This document shows positions 5,475 to 13,059 of a DNA stretch of 27,617 bases, piece by piece. The translations under genes and the position numbers were made by a program. This DNA comes from CAYUWH01 sp964448615. GTDB lineage: Bacteria > Patescibacteriota > Gracilibacteria > Peribacterales > Peribacteraceae. The notes below the pieces were generated by a model, which was not told the origin of the DNA, did no database searches, and saw only the letters and a list, made by a program, of their open reading frames with translations. Numbering within the stretch: the first letter of the stretch is position 1; every line of letters begins with the position of its first letter. The stretch covers positions 1 to 27,617 of the forward strand of contig CAYUWH010000017.1 of NCBI GenBank assembly GCA_964448615.1. The letters run 5' to 3'.

Positions 5475-7145
5475 ATGTCTATTGCCCTTGCCGCCGGTCT
5501 CACGAGCTGCCAGCAAAAAGCGCTCGATATTCTTGAGCGGCAAGGCAACGTGTTCCTGACCGGAGCGGCCGGAACGGGCAAGAGCTTCTTGCTCGATCAG
5601 TATTTGCAGAACAAGCACAGCGAGGCATTTCCCATCGTCGCGAGTACGGGAGCGGCCGCGGTGCTCGTGGGAGGCAGAACGTTCCATAGTTTTTTCGGAC
5701 TCGGCATTTTGGAAGGGGGAGTGGAAGCCGCCATCGCGAGAGCGTTGCGCAGTCGAAAGCTGCTCAATCGCCTGAATAACGCGAGTTGCGTGATCATCGA
5801 TGAAATATCGATGCTGTCGGGAGTCACGGTGCACGCCGCAGAAACCGTCGCGCGGCGCGCGCGGAATAACGAATTGCCATGGGGAGGATTGCGCATCATT
5901 GCGGTCGGGGATTTTGCCCAGCTTCCGCCGGTGACGCCGGGATCGATGGCCAAAGATTGGGCGTTCTCCCATCCGGTCTGGGCGCTCAGCCAGTTCCAGC
6001 CTGCGTTGCTCACGACCGTGATGCGCACGCAAGACACGGAATTTTTGGAGATCCTGAACTTCGTGCGCGGCGGCATCGTGAATGATCAAGTTCACGCCTT
6101 TCTGAATGGACGGACATTTTCCGTAGCGCACGACATCGAAGGGACGCGGTTGTATCCGCACCGTGCAAAAGCCGACGAGTATAACCTGAGACGATTGCAT
6201 GCGATTCATGGCGCGTTGCATTCGTTTCCGACGCAGTACGAAGGCGAAGAGCGGACGCTCGATGCCGCGAAGCGCGCAATTCCCATTCCGGAAGTGTTGC
6301 AGCTCAAAGCCGGCGCGCTTGTCATGATGCGCAAAAATGACATGACCGAAGAGCGCCGCTACGTAAACGGAAGCTTGGGGCATATCAAACGCATTGAAGA
6401 ACAGGAGCTTCGCATCACGTTGATGAATGGCGAAGAAGTCGATGTCGAGAAGCAGGTGTTTTCGTATCTCGATGGAGACGGCAACGTCGCGGCGAGTGCG
6501 TGGAATTTCCCCGTCACGCTTGCCTGGGCCACAACGATTCACAAGGCACAGGGGGCGACGCTCGACCGGATGATCGTTGATCTTTCCGCGCTCTGGGAGC
6601 CGGGCCAGGCGTACGTGGCGCTGAGTCGCGTGCGATCGGGAGACGGACTGTTCATCGAGCGCTGGACGCCAAGCTCCATTCGCGCCGACGCATCGGTCAC
6701 GGCACTCTACGATGCGTTTGCGGAGGAAATGAAGACGTATGTGCCGCGTCCCGTGTTCGTCGCCAGGCCTATCACCCCGAAAATTGTGACGCGCGCGCCG
6801 AAGCTCCCGGGAGAAGGAACGCAAAAGGAGCGCCGTGCCGCCTTGATTCAGACACTCATCCAAAAGCGCGCGTCGCTGGAGGAAATTGCCAAAGCATGTT
6901 CGATCAAATCAGAACGCGTCTTATTGTATCTCGAAGAATTTTTGGAGAGCGGAATCGAACTGAATCTGTCGTATCTTCTCGATGATCTTCCTGCGGCGCC
7001 CCGCATACGCGCCGCGTTTGAGGAGCACGGAACGTCGCGCTTGCGGCCTGTCTTCGATGCGCTCGGCGAAACGATCCCTTTCACGACATTGCGCTTGGTG
7101 CGCTGCGTGATGTTGGCATCGCTCAGCTCGCCCGCTTCCCGTTGA
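5475..7145 (+). CDS. PIF1/RecD2-like superfamily 1 helicase with C-terminal helix-turn-helix
   Basis: 556 residues from the ATG at 5475. This is an ATP-driven 5'-3' DNA helicase of the PIF1/RecD group, probably acting in replication-fork or recombination repair. Motifs seen in order: Walker A GAAGTGKS (30-37), TGAAAVLVGGRTFHSF (motif Ia, about 59-73), Walker B VIIDEISML (about 106-114), GDFAQLPP (motif III), and near residue 350-390 TIHKAQGATLD plus YVALSRVRS (motifs V and VI). The last 110 residues (from RAALIQTLI) resemble the HTH_40/RQC-like domain found at the end of some UvrD and RecQ-type helicases. Frames upstream (5406) are open but lie inside the cupin gene. No SD. It converges with the ABC genes; a hairpin follows the stop. 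Confidence 0.9.
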   Translation: MSIALAAGLTSCQQKALDILERQGNVFLTGAAGTGKSFLLDQYLQNKHSEAFPIVASTGAAAVLVGGRTFHSFFGLGILEGGVEAAIARALRSRKLLNRLNNASCVIIDEISMLSGVTVHAAETVARRARNNELPWGGLRIIAVGDFAQLPPVTPGSMAKDWAFSHPVWALSQFQPALLTTVMRTQDTEFLEILNFVRGGIVNDQVHAFLNGRTFSVAHDIEGTRLYPHRAKADEYNLRRLHAIHGALHSFPTQYEGEERTLDAAKRAIPIPEVLQLKAGALVMMRKNDMTEERRYVNGSLGHIKRIEEQELRITLMNGEEVDVEKQVFSYLDGDGNVAASAWNFPVTLAWATTIHKAQGATLDRMIVDLSALWEPGQAYVALSRVRSGDGLFIERWTPSSIRADASVTALYDAFAEEMKTYVPRPVFVARPITPKIVTRAPKLPGEGTQKERRAALIQTLIQKRASLEEIAKACSIKSERVLLYLEEFLESGIELNLSYLLDDLPAAPRIRAAFEEHGTSRLRPVFDALGETIPFTTLRLVRCVMLASLSSPASR

Positions 7146-7159
7146 CCCCCTATCCCCAA

Positions 7160-7209
7160 CCCCTTTCCCCCACCCTTCGACTTGCTCAGGGCAGGCGGGG
7201 AGAAAGGGG
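7160..7209. terminator. Palindromic intergenic element 1 with terminator character
   Basis: CCCCTTTCCCC (7160-7170) pairs with GGGGAGAAAGGGG (7197-7209, two bulged bases), followed by CTTTATTGTATT. It lies 15 bases past the helicase stop, where a terminator is expected. The loop contains CTTCGACTTGCTCAGGGCAG. Such pyrimidine/purine palindromes are familiar as dispersed intergenic repeats in many genomes. Confidence 0.6.
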
Positions 7210-7241
7210 CTTTATTGTATTACGTGTGAATAAACGCTCGT

Positions 7242-7264
7242 CCCCTCTCCCTGTGGGAGAGGGG
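7242..7264. repeat. Palindromic intergenic element 2 (REP-like)
   Basis: CCCCTCTCCC (7242-7251), TGT, GGGAGAGGGG (7255-7264): a perfect 10-bp stem followed by CTGGGGGTGAGGG. This is a widespread dispersed palindrome type. Its place between two converging genes fits a bidirectional stop signal. Copies elsewhere in this genome cannot be tested here. Confidence 0.6.
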
Positions 7265-7317
7265 CTGGGGGTGAGGGTGAGCTAGGAAATGCGATCGAGG
7301 CAGTCAGTAATTTTACT

Positions 7318-9072
7318 TTAGCTCGCCCGTTTCCCGTGCATGAGCATTTCGAGCGCGTGTTCCATGGAACCTGCCCGGATGATCTCGCCTGCGTTCACGA
7401 AGAAGATTTCATCGGCGTTTTCGATGGTATTCAAGCGGTGGGCGATAATCACCTTCGTCGTTTCGCGCGGAAGTTTGCGCAAAATGTCCTCAAGCAACTG
7501 TTCGGTGACCGTATCGATATTCGCCGTCGCTTCATCGAGAATGAGCAATTCCGGATGACGCAACACCGCGCGCATGAACGCGATCAATTGCCGCTGGCCC
7601 AAGCTGATTGTTTCTCCGCCTGCCGTGACGGGAGTATCCAATCCCTGCTCGAAACGAGCGAGTAAATGCGCGAGATGTTCCTGGGTGAGCAATTCCTTCA
7701 ATTGATCGCTCGTCAGATCTTGATACGCCTCGTTGCCATACAAAATATTGTCGCGCAGCGTGCCGAGGAACAAGAACGGTTCCTGCAGGATAAACCCGAT
7801 CTTCTGTGTGCGCACTGCGGGTTCGTACGAGCGGATATCTTTTCCATTGAGGAGCACGATGCCTTCGGTCGGATCATACAAGCGCGCCATCAACGATGCG
7901 GTCGTTGTTTTGCCGCCGCCGGTCGGACCAACGAGCGCGTACGTTTTGCCGCGCTCCAGGGTGAAGTCGATGCCGCGCAGCACTTCTTTTCCATCGGGAT
8001 ACGCGAAGTGCACGTTCTCGAAGGTGAGAAGGCTGTTATTGTTCTTTTTGGCATCTGCAAGCAACAGTTCCTGATCGGATTTCATCGAGAGAATCGCGGT
8101 AATCCGATCCCATCCCGCCATCGCGGTTTGGAACGAAGCCCAGAGCGCGGCGATCTGGCGGAGCGGATCGTAGAAGCGCGTGACATACGTGAGATAACTG
8201 ATCAGCAGGCCAACCGTAAACTCCCCATCAAGAATCAAGACGATGCCGTACGAGAGCACGATCAGCGATGCGATGTTCGAGGAGAAACCGTAGATCGGAA
8301 TGAAGATGTTGTTCGCATTTCCCGCCTTGAGTGCCGCAGTGAAATTCGCGGTGTTCGACTCCGAGAAACGCTTGCGGAAAAAATCGCGGCGATTGAACGC
8401 GACGATGACTTTGAAGTACTGCAAGCTCTCCTGAATTTCGGCGCTCAAGCTGCCGGTGCGCTGCAAGCTGGCTGCGTTTTTTCGCTGTACCCAGCCGGAA
8501 ACCGCTTGCGTAAAGATGAAGAGTCCCACCGAAGGAAGCAGCGTCGCCAGCCCGAGTTTCCAGTTGATAATTAGCAAGAACATCGCCGCGCCGAGCATCA
8601 TGAACAAGTTGCCCATGAATTGCATGAGCGATTGCGAGAAGAACATGTTTAGCTTATCCGTGTCGTTGTTGATGCGCGAGATCAGATCGCCCGCTTTATT
8701 CTGATTGAAAAACGCGACGGGCAGTTCCTGCAATTTCCGGAAGATCGTGTTACGCAAATTGAAGAGCATGCGCTGCGCGACGCTGCCCATCATGATCGTT
8801 TGCATGTACGCCACCACAAGCGAGGCCAAGAAGAGAAGAAGTAATACGCCGCAGGAGAGCAGCACGCCTGCGTAGTTTCCCGTCTGCACGTAGTTGTCCA
8901 CCGCGTAACCGACCACGAACGGAATGAAGAGGTTAAGCGCGGCATTCGACAAGATCCCGAAGAACGCGAAGACGAGTTTGAGCTTTTCCTCCTGCAGCAG
9001 CGGCCACAGCTTGCGCAGCGTCAGGAAGGGCGAGCCCTCGGAGCCGGTGGCATTAGTGAGCGTGTAGTTCAT
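7318..9072 (-). CDS. ABC exporter half-transporter, catalytic-site subunit
   Basis: 584 residues: an N-terminal six-helix exporter membrane domain (about 30-310) and a C-terminal nucleotide-binding domain. Walker A is GPTGGGKT (near residue 380), Walker B LLILDEATANID with the catalytic Glu, and the switch histidine is in IIAHRL, all intact. The signature, however, reads ISLGQRQ instead of LSGGQ. The upstream gene shows the opposite pattern, so the two form a heterodimer with one working and one degenerate ATP site, as known for TM287/288, LmrCD and BmrCD. These export drugs or lipids; the substrate here is unknown. The start lies 20 bases inside the end of the upstream gene, so translation is coupled. 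Confidence 0.92.
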   Translation of the reverse strand: MNYTLTNATGSEGSPFLTLRKLWPLLQEEKLKLVFAFFGILSNAALNLFIPFVVGYAVDNYVQTGNYAGVLLSCGVLLLLFLASLVVAYMQTIMMGSVAQRMLFNLRNTIFRKLQELPVAFFNQNKAGDLISRINNDTDKLNMFFSQSLMQFMGNLFMMLGAAMFLLIINWKLGLATLLPSVGLFIFTQAVSGWVQRKNAASLQRTGSLSAEIQESLQYFKVIVAFNRRDFFRKRFSESNTANFTAALKAGNANNIFIPIYGFSSNIASLIVLSYGIVLILDGEFTVGLLISYLTYVTRFYDPLRQIAALWASFQTAMAGWDRITAILSMKSDQELLLADAKKNNNSLLTFENVHFAYPDGKEVLRGIDFTLERGKTYALVGPTGGGKTTTASLMARLYDPTEGIVLLNGKDIRSYEPAVRTQKIGFILQEPFLFLGTLRDNILYGNEAYQDLTSDQLKELLTQEHLAHLLARFEQGLDTPVTAGGETISLGQRQLIAFMRAVLRHPELLILDEATANIDTVTEQLLEDILRKLPRETTKVIIAHRLNTIENADEIFFVNAGEIIRAGSMEHALEMLMHGKRAS

Positions 9073-10780
9073 AATGTTGGGTGCTTTTTTGCGACTCGGC
9101 GATCTGCACGTATTCGGGAGACGTGCGCATTAACTCCTGGTGCGTTCCCTGCGCGAGCAATTCTCCTTCCATGAGAAGGATGATGAGATCGTAGTGTTCG
9201 ACTGATGCGATGCGCTGCGTGACGGAGAGCAATGTGACGGATGGATAGAGGCGCGTGAGATGTTCGACGATGCGCTGTTCGGTATTGGCATCCACGCGCG
9301 CGGTGAAGTCATCGAGGAGCAAAATTTTCGGATTCAGCACCAATGCGCGCGCAAGCATGATGCGCTGTTTTTGGCCTCCCGAAAGGCTTGTGCCGCGCTC
9401 GGAGACGACCGTGTCCAATCCCTGTGGCAATGTCGCGATGAAATCGCGCAGCTCGGCCGCTTCGATCGCTCTGGCCAACTCTTCGTCGCTCACCTCTCCG
9501 CCGAATGCGATATTTTCCCTGAGTGTCATGTTGAAGAGCACGCTGTCTTGGAAGACGAGCCCGATCTGGCGATGCAGCGATTCAGGATCATACGCGGCGA
9601 GATGTGTTCCATCATACGAGATGGTGCCTTCCGTCGGCGGGAGCAGGCCTGTCAGCAATTGCAGCAGTTGCGTTTTTCCCGCACCCGTCGGCCCGATGAT
9701 CGCCGTGCGCATGCCGGCTTTAATGGAGAACGAAACGTTCTTCAGCGCGAAGCGTTCGCCGAATTGCAGCGACACGTTTTGCGCGTCGATGTCGCCTCGC
9801 AGTTCCGCCTTGTGCGTGCCGATGTCTTGTTCGTCCGGTGCTTGCAACACTTCCGCGATGCGCGCATACGAGGCGCTTGAGCGCGCCAGTACGTTACTCA
9901 TGAAGCCGATCACGAAAATCGGGAAGATGAGAATCAAGAGATAGCTGTTGAACGCCGCAAATTCTCCGAGGGTCATGCCCCCTTGAATCACGAAGTGTCC
10001 GCCGAGCAGCAAGATCGCGAGCGTGGCCATGTTTGCGACGAACGTGACGATCGGAATCATGCTGGCGAACATGCGCAGGATTTTTAAACCGATCTCCTTC
10101 GCATCTGCATTTGCCTGCACGAACTTTTCCGTTTCGGGCTGCTGAGAATTAAGCACACGGATCAGAGCGGCTCCGAGAATGCTTTCGTTGATAATGCCGT
10201 TGAGTCGGTCGATGATTTCCTGGGTTTTCTTAAACAGGGGGCGCACGCGCGAGAGCACAAATCCGAATGTGCCGCCGATGATGGGGATAATGACGAGCAC
10301 CGTGAGCGCGAGCCGCCAATCAATCAGCAGGAGCAGCACGCTCGATCCGATGATCAAGAAGATCGATGACAGCATTGATGGAATCACTTGCGACACGAAC
10401 AATTTCACGGCATCGGTATCAGAGGTGAGATTTGTCAGCAGCTTTGCCGAAGTCGCATTCTGAATAAACAACACGCTCTGACGCGAAATTTTCGCAGACA
10501 CTTCTTCACGCAGATCTTTCGCAACTCGCTCCGATGCGAATGTCTGCACGATGTTCTGTAAATACGTGAAGAAAAAAATCAAGCTTGAGACGATGAAAAA
10601 TTCCAACACAGTGAAGCGTGCATCGAATGTGCCGACATCAAATGCATCGATCCCTCGCGCAATAATTTGCGGGATCAGCAAGTTCAGTGCATTGCTGAGG
10701 AATGCAAGGACGATGAGCGCCGCCACCAGTAAACGATAGGGGGCGAGCAAGCCGAACATTGTTGGTTTTCCGCTTGGCAT
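9053..10780 (-). CDS. ABC exporter half-transporter, degenerate-site subunit
   Basis: 575 residues with the same layout as its partner: membrane domain (about 10-300) and nucleotide-binding domain. Walker A GPTGAGKT (near 355-362) and the signature LSGGQKQR are canonical. Walker B ends LLLDDFTARVD, with Asp in place of the catalytic Glu, and the switch histidine is Gln (SVTQRIAS). Both changes are hallmarks of the non-hydrolysing site of heterodimeric exporters. Its good signature completes the active site of the partner, while the partner's altered signature completes the degenerate one. The first ATG (10780) is chosen; an inner ATG seven codons on is possible. No SD is seen. The sugar dehydrogenase gene ends 44 bases upstream. 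Confidence 0.92.
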   Translation of the reverse strand: MPSGKPTMFGLLAPYRLLVAALIVLAFLSNALNLLIPQIIARGIDAFDVGTFDARFTVLEFFIVSSLIFFFTYLQNIVQTFASERVAKDLREEVSAKISRQSVLFIQNATSAKLLTNLTSDTDAVKLFVSQVIPSMLSSIFLIIGSSVLLLLIDWRLALTVLVIIPIIGGTFGFVLSRVRPLFKKTQEIIDRLNGIINESILGAALIRVLNSQQPETEKFVQANADAKEIGLKILRMFASMIPIVTFVANMATLAILLLGGHFVIQGGMTLGEFAAFNSYLLILIFPIFVIGFMSNVLARSSASYARIAEVLQAPDEQDIGTHKAELRGDIDAQNVSLQFGERFALKNVSFSIKAGMRTAIIGPTGAGKTQLLQLLTGLLPPTEGTISYDGTHLAAYDPESLHRQIGLVFQDSVLFNMTLRENIAFGGEVSDEELARAIEAAELRDFIATLPQGLDTVVSERGTSLSGGQKQRIMLARALVLNPKILLLDDFTARVDANTEQRIVEHLTRLYPSVTLLSVTQRIASVEHYDLIILLMEGELLAQGTHQELMRTSPEYVQIAESQKSTQHYELHAH

Positions 10781-10824
10781 GGGGCTTTGCAGTATGCCGG
10801 ATTCACGAGAGGTTGTCAGGAGTA

Positions 10825-11934
10825 TTACTGCAGGGAATTCGGATCAATCTTGAGAATCTTGTCGTCGCCGACTCGGGCATTGCCGCGACCGTCCGTGTTG
10901 CTCGTGGTCACGTACAGGAATCCATCGGGTCCCACTCGCACCGTGCGAATGCGGCCGTACGTTCCTTGGAGATATGTGTTCAGCACGGGTGAAGCGTCGG
11001 CAGATGTCGGAAGTATCGCTTCGTAGAGCGCTTCGCCGCGCAGTCCTCCGAAGAAAATGCTGCCGTTGTGATAGGCGGCAGAGGCCGGCGCCCACGTATC
11101 GTTTGCGCCCGAATGCAGGGCGGGGAGTTGCATACCGTCGCGTGTTTCCGGTCCTTCAATGGTCGGCCAGCCGTAGTTTTTTCCCGCTTCGATTTTGTTC
11201 AATTCATCATAGCCCGACTGTATCCCGCTGCGTCCGTGTTCCGTTGCCCACAGTTGGCCGCTGGCATCCCATGTCAAACCCTGCGGATTGCGATGTCCAT
11301 ACGAATACACAGCCGTGCCGAATGGATTGTCAGACGGAATCGATCCGTCGTCGCGCAGACGCAGGATTTTTCCCGCAAGTGAATTCCTGTCTTGTGCCCA
11401 GTTGCTTTGCGATGCATCGCCCGTCGTCACATAGAGCATGCCATCCGGCCCGAATTCGATGCGTCCGCCGTCATGATTCGAAGAGCCAGGAATTACCGTG
11501 AGAATTTCAGTGCGGTCCGTCAGGCGGTTTTCCTCCAGGCGATAACGGTCGATGCGGTTGGCGATGCCCGAGGAAGTCTGTGTTGTCAGGTAGAGATAGA
11601 GCTGCTGATTTTCGGTGAAATTCGGGTGCAGTGCGATGCCGAGCAATCCGCCTTCTCCGCGATGCAACACGCCTTCGATGGGAATGCGCGCCTCGTTCGC
11701 CCCGATGCGCAGCAGTGTTCCGGGTCGTTCGGTCACGAGCAGATCTCCATCAGGAAGGAAGGCGATATCCCAGGGAATCTGCAGATCATCCGCCACGATG
11801 TGGATGGGCTCCGCTATCTGTGATGTTTGTGAAATCTGCACAGGTTCTTGTGAGGTTTGAGTGGGAGGAGGAGACTGGCAGCCCGCAAGAGCGAGAGTAA
11901 GGCATGCCAGGAGCAGGTGAGCGGAGTGTTTCAT
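10825..11934 (-). CDS. PQQ-dependent aldose sugar dehydrogenase family lipoprotein
   Basis: 369 residues. Members of the GSDH/YliI beta-propeller family oxidise aldoses at the anomeric carbon with pyrroloquinoline quinone. A lipobox LALAGC with C19 predicts anchoring in the membrane facing outward, followed by a Pro/Thr/Gln-rich linker. Family motifs are clear: PWDIAFLPDGDLLVTER (54-70), GEGGLLGIALHP (94-104), NHDGGRIEFGPDGMLYVTTG (153-172) with H154 as the likely catalytic base, YGHRNPQGL (212-220) and GKNYGWP (251-257). Full length for the family. No PQQ synthesis genes are in the window. The start follows a -10 box by only seven bases. The neighbours are the ABC pair downstream and a small membrane-protein gene upstream. 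Confidence 0.88.
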   Translation of the reverse strand: MKHSAHLLLACLTLALAGCQSPPPTQTSQEPVQISQTSQIAEPIHIVADDLQIPWDIAFLPDGDLLVTERPGTLLRIGANEARIPIEGVLHRGEGGLLGIALHPNFTENQQLYLYLTTQTSSGIANRIDRYRLEENRLTDRTEILTVIPGSSNHDGGRIEFGPDGMLYVTTGDASQSNWAQDRNSLAGKILRLRDDGSIPSDNPFGTAVYSYGHRNPQGLTWDASGQLWATEHGRSGIQSGYDELNKIEAGKNYGWPTIEGPETRDGMQLPALHSGANDTWAPASAAYHNGSIFFGGLRGEALYEAILPTSADASPVLNTYLQGTYGRIRTVRVGPDGFLYVTTSNTDGRGNARVGDDKILKIDPNSLQ

Positions 11935-11941
11935 AGGGAAG

Positions 11942-11970
11942 ATGATACGGTGCTTCTCTTGAAGTTTCGA
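11942..11970 (-). promoter_or_regulatory. Putative promoter of the sugar dehydrogenase gene (leaderless)
   Basis: On the minus strand TCGAAA, a 17-base spacer and TATCAT (complement at 11942-11947) precede the ATG at 11934 by seven bases. Transcription would start at or next to the start codon. The -10 matches five of six consensus bases. Confidence 0.5.
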
Positions 11971-11989
11971 TCATTCTCTTCACAAAACA

Positions 11990-12016
11990 TTCCCCTGAAC
12001 CATTGGTTCAGGGGAA
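11990..12016 (-). terminator. Palindromic terminator after the small membrane-protein gene
   Basis: TTCCCCTGAACCA (11990-12002) pairs perfectly with TGGTTCAGGGGAA (12004-12016). Read on the minus strand the stem is followed by TGTTTTGTG. It stands 23 bases after the stop of the small membrane-protein gene. Confidence 0.65.
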
Positions 12017-12039
12017 ATGTGCTCTTCATCGTTCCGGTC

Positions 12040-12273
12040 TTACCATCCGGAGGAGTGCAGCCACACGCTCGTCTGGACATAGCGCAGCAGGATGATGCCT
12101 GCCAGGATGATGATCAGGCCGAGCATCTCCCATGCGGACTGCTGGGTCTCGGCTTCGTCCGGAGTCTCGATTGTCGCTTCCTGTTGTCTCGTGGGCGTGA
12201 AATCCGGCTGCGCCTCGGTCTCGACTGCGGGCGAAATCTGATCAGGCATCACTTCAAGGCACTGAGCGTTCAT
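12040..12273 (-). CDS. Small protein with C-terminal transmembrane helix
   Basis: 77 residues, no family recognised. The first 45 residues are acidic and rich in Gln, Thr and Pro (disordered-looking). One hydrophobic helix follows (WEMLGLIIILAGIILLRYV, about 48-66) and a short tail ends SGW. The topology is that of a tail-anchored or one-pass protein. The start is fixed by a good SD, AAGGAAGG (complement of 12279-12286), five bases before the ATG; an upstream in-frame ATG at 12315 lacks this. The SD sets it apart from most genes here. A structured leader precedes it and a terminator follows, so it is probably a transcription unit of its own. Confidence 0.6.
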   Translation of the reverse strand: MNAQCLEVMPDQISPAVETEAQPDFTPTRQQEATIETPDEAETQQSAWEMLGLIIILAGIILLRYVQTSVWLHSSGW

Positions 12274-12302
12274 GGTGACCTTCCTTTTAAAGAGCAGGAG
12301 TT

Positions 12303-12337
12303 CCTCTGCAGCCAATACGTTGGCTTTTTCCCAGAGG
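12303..12337 (-). promoter_or_regulatory. Hairpin in the leader of the small membrane-protein gene
   Basis: On the minus strand CCTCTG and CAGAGG (12303-12308 with 12332-12337) enclose AGCCAA/TTGGCT, giving a two-part stem. It ends about 30 bases before the start codon, just upstream of the SD. A 22-codon ORF (12287-12355, minus) spans it and stops immediately before the SD, so a leader-peptide arrangement is conceivable. Confidence 0.35.
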
Positions 12338-12405
12338 AAGCGCGCCTTCTATCATGACCTCCTGATCTATGCAATGGTCTAAGAGGGGGTTTTGGTATTT
12401 CGTTG

Positions 12406-12921
12406 TTATTTCATGCCGTCTTTCATTTTTTCCAGCTGCGTCAGCAGCTTTACCAATCGTGACTCCACTTGCTCCAGGACGACTTTTTGCTCTGCATGAT
12501 GGCTTTGTTCGGCGGTGTCTTCTTTCTCCATCACGTCGACGTCTTTTTGAATTTCATCGATATCTTTTTCAATTTCATCCACGTCTTCTTGAATGTCGTC
12601 GAGGTCCTTCTCAATCTCCTCCACGTCTTCTTGAATTTCATCAATGTCTTCTTGCACGGCCTCCAAGCGCTGAGAAGCCTGGTTCAGTGCTATTTGAATG
12701 AAGATGGCCATGTAAATCGCTTCCAGCGACACAATCGTCGTCACCACCAGAAGAATGGTGTTGAAATCGAAGCCAAAGAGCACCAAGCAGAAGCTGGCAA
12801 CAAAAAAGATCGTATGGGCAATCAGTGAGGGGATGGAGCCGATCCAATACATGATGCGATTGACGGCGGCCGAGAGAGGATCGCGGATGGGGGTGCTTTT
12901 GGCGGTGGGGTGTTCGTTCAT
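12406..12921 (-). CDS. Two-helix membrane protein with heptad-repeat coiled coil (DUF1003/low-affinity iron permease-like)
   Basis: 171 residues. Two transmembrane helices (about 30-50 and 55-78) are joined by a short FGFDFNT turn. This arrangement, with TTIVSLEAIYMAIFIQ in the second helix, recalls DUF1003 and low-affinity iron permease families; I cannot decide between them and neither has a firm function. From residue 91 to 132 there are six near-perfect heptads of the type EDIDEIQ/EDVEEIE/KDLDDIQ, a strongly acidic, charged coiled coil. A second helical segment ends the protein. The coiled coil should make it oligomerise or reach into the cytoplasm. There is no SD; a -10-like TATAGT lies about 48 bases upstream. 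A perfect terminator separates it from the YceI gene. Confidence 0.7.
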   Translation of the reverse strand: MNEHPTAKSTPIRDPLSAAVNRIMYWIGSIPSLIAHTIFFVASFCLVLFGFDFNTILLVVTTIVSLEAIYMAIFIQIALNQASQRLEAVQEDIDEIQEDVEEIEKDLDDIQEDVDEIEKDIDEIQKDVDVMEKEDTAEQSHHAEQKVVLEQVESRLVKLLTQLEKMKDGMK

Positions 12922-12968
12922 AACATTTTGAGAAATTCGCCGCCGTTCTTGCTGCGGGGCCCGCGCAG

Positions 12969-12974
12969 ACTATA
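12969..12974 (-). promoter_or_regulatory. Putative -10 box of the coiled-coil membrane-protein gene
   Basis: TATAGT on the minus strand, followed by CTGCGCGG. No good -35 is seen. The leader would be about 40 bases. The GC-rich bases after the -10 resemble those of the promoters near 1477 and 2212. Confidence 0.3.
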
Positions 12975-12992
12975 CCGATTTACTCTATGCAC

Positions 12993-13027
12993 AAGCCAAA
13001 ATCCCGGAACATCCGGGATTTTGGCTT
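12993..13027. terminator. Perfect 16-bp bidirectional terminator
   Basis: AAGCCAAAATCCCGGA (12993-13008) pairs without mismatch with TCCGGGATTTTGGCTT (13012-13027) around a three-base loop. It lies 33 bases past the stop of the YceI-like gene and ends its transcript. The A/T ends of the stem supply T-runs on both strands. Confidence 0.85.
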
Positions 13028-13059
13028 TATGAATACAAAATTTATTCAAAATAAGTGAT

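Noticed and set aside
5460..6863. 467-codon open frame opposite the helicase
   Set aside because: The plus-strand frame has all helicase motifs. The antisense product is an Arg/His-rich string without recognisable domains.
7666..8574. 302-codon plus-strand frame within the ABC gene
   Set aside because: Antisense to a clear ABC half-transporter; composition typical of a shadow frame.
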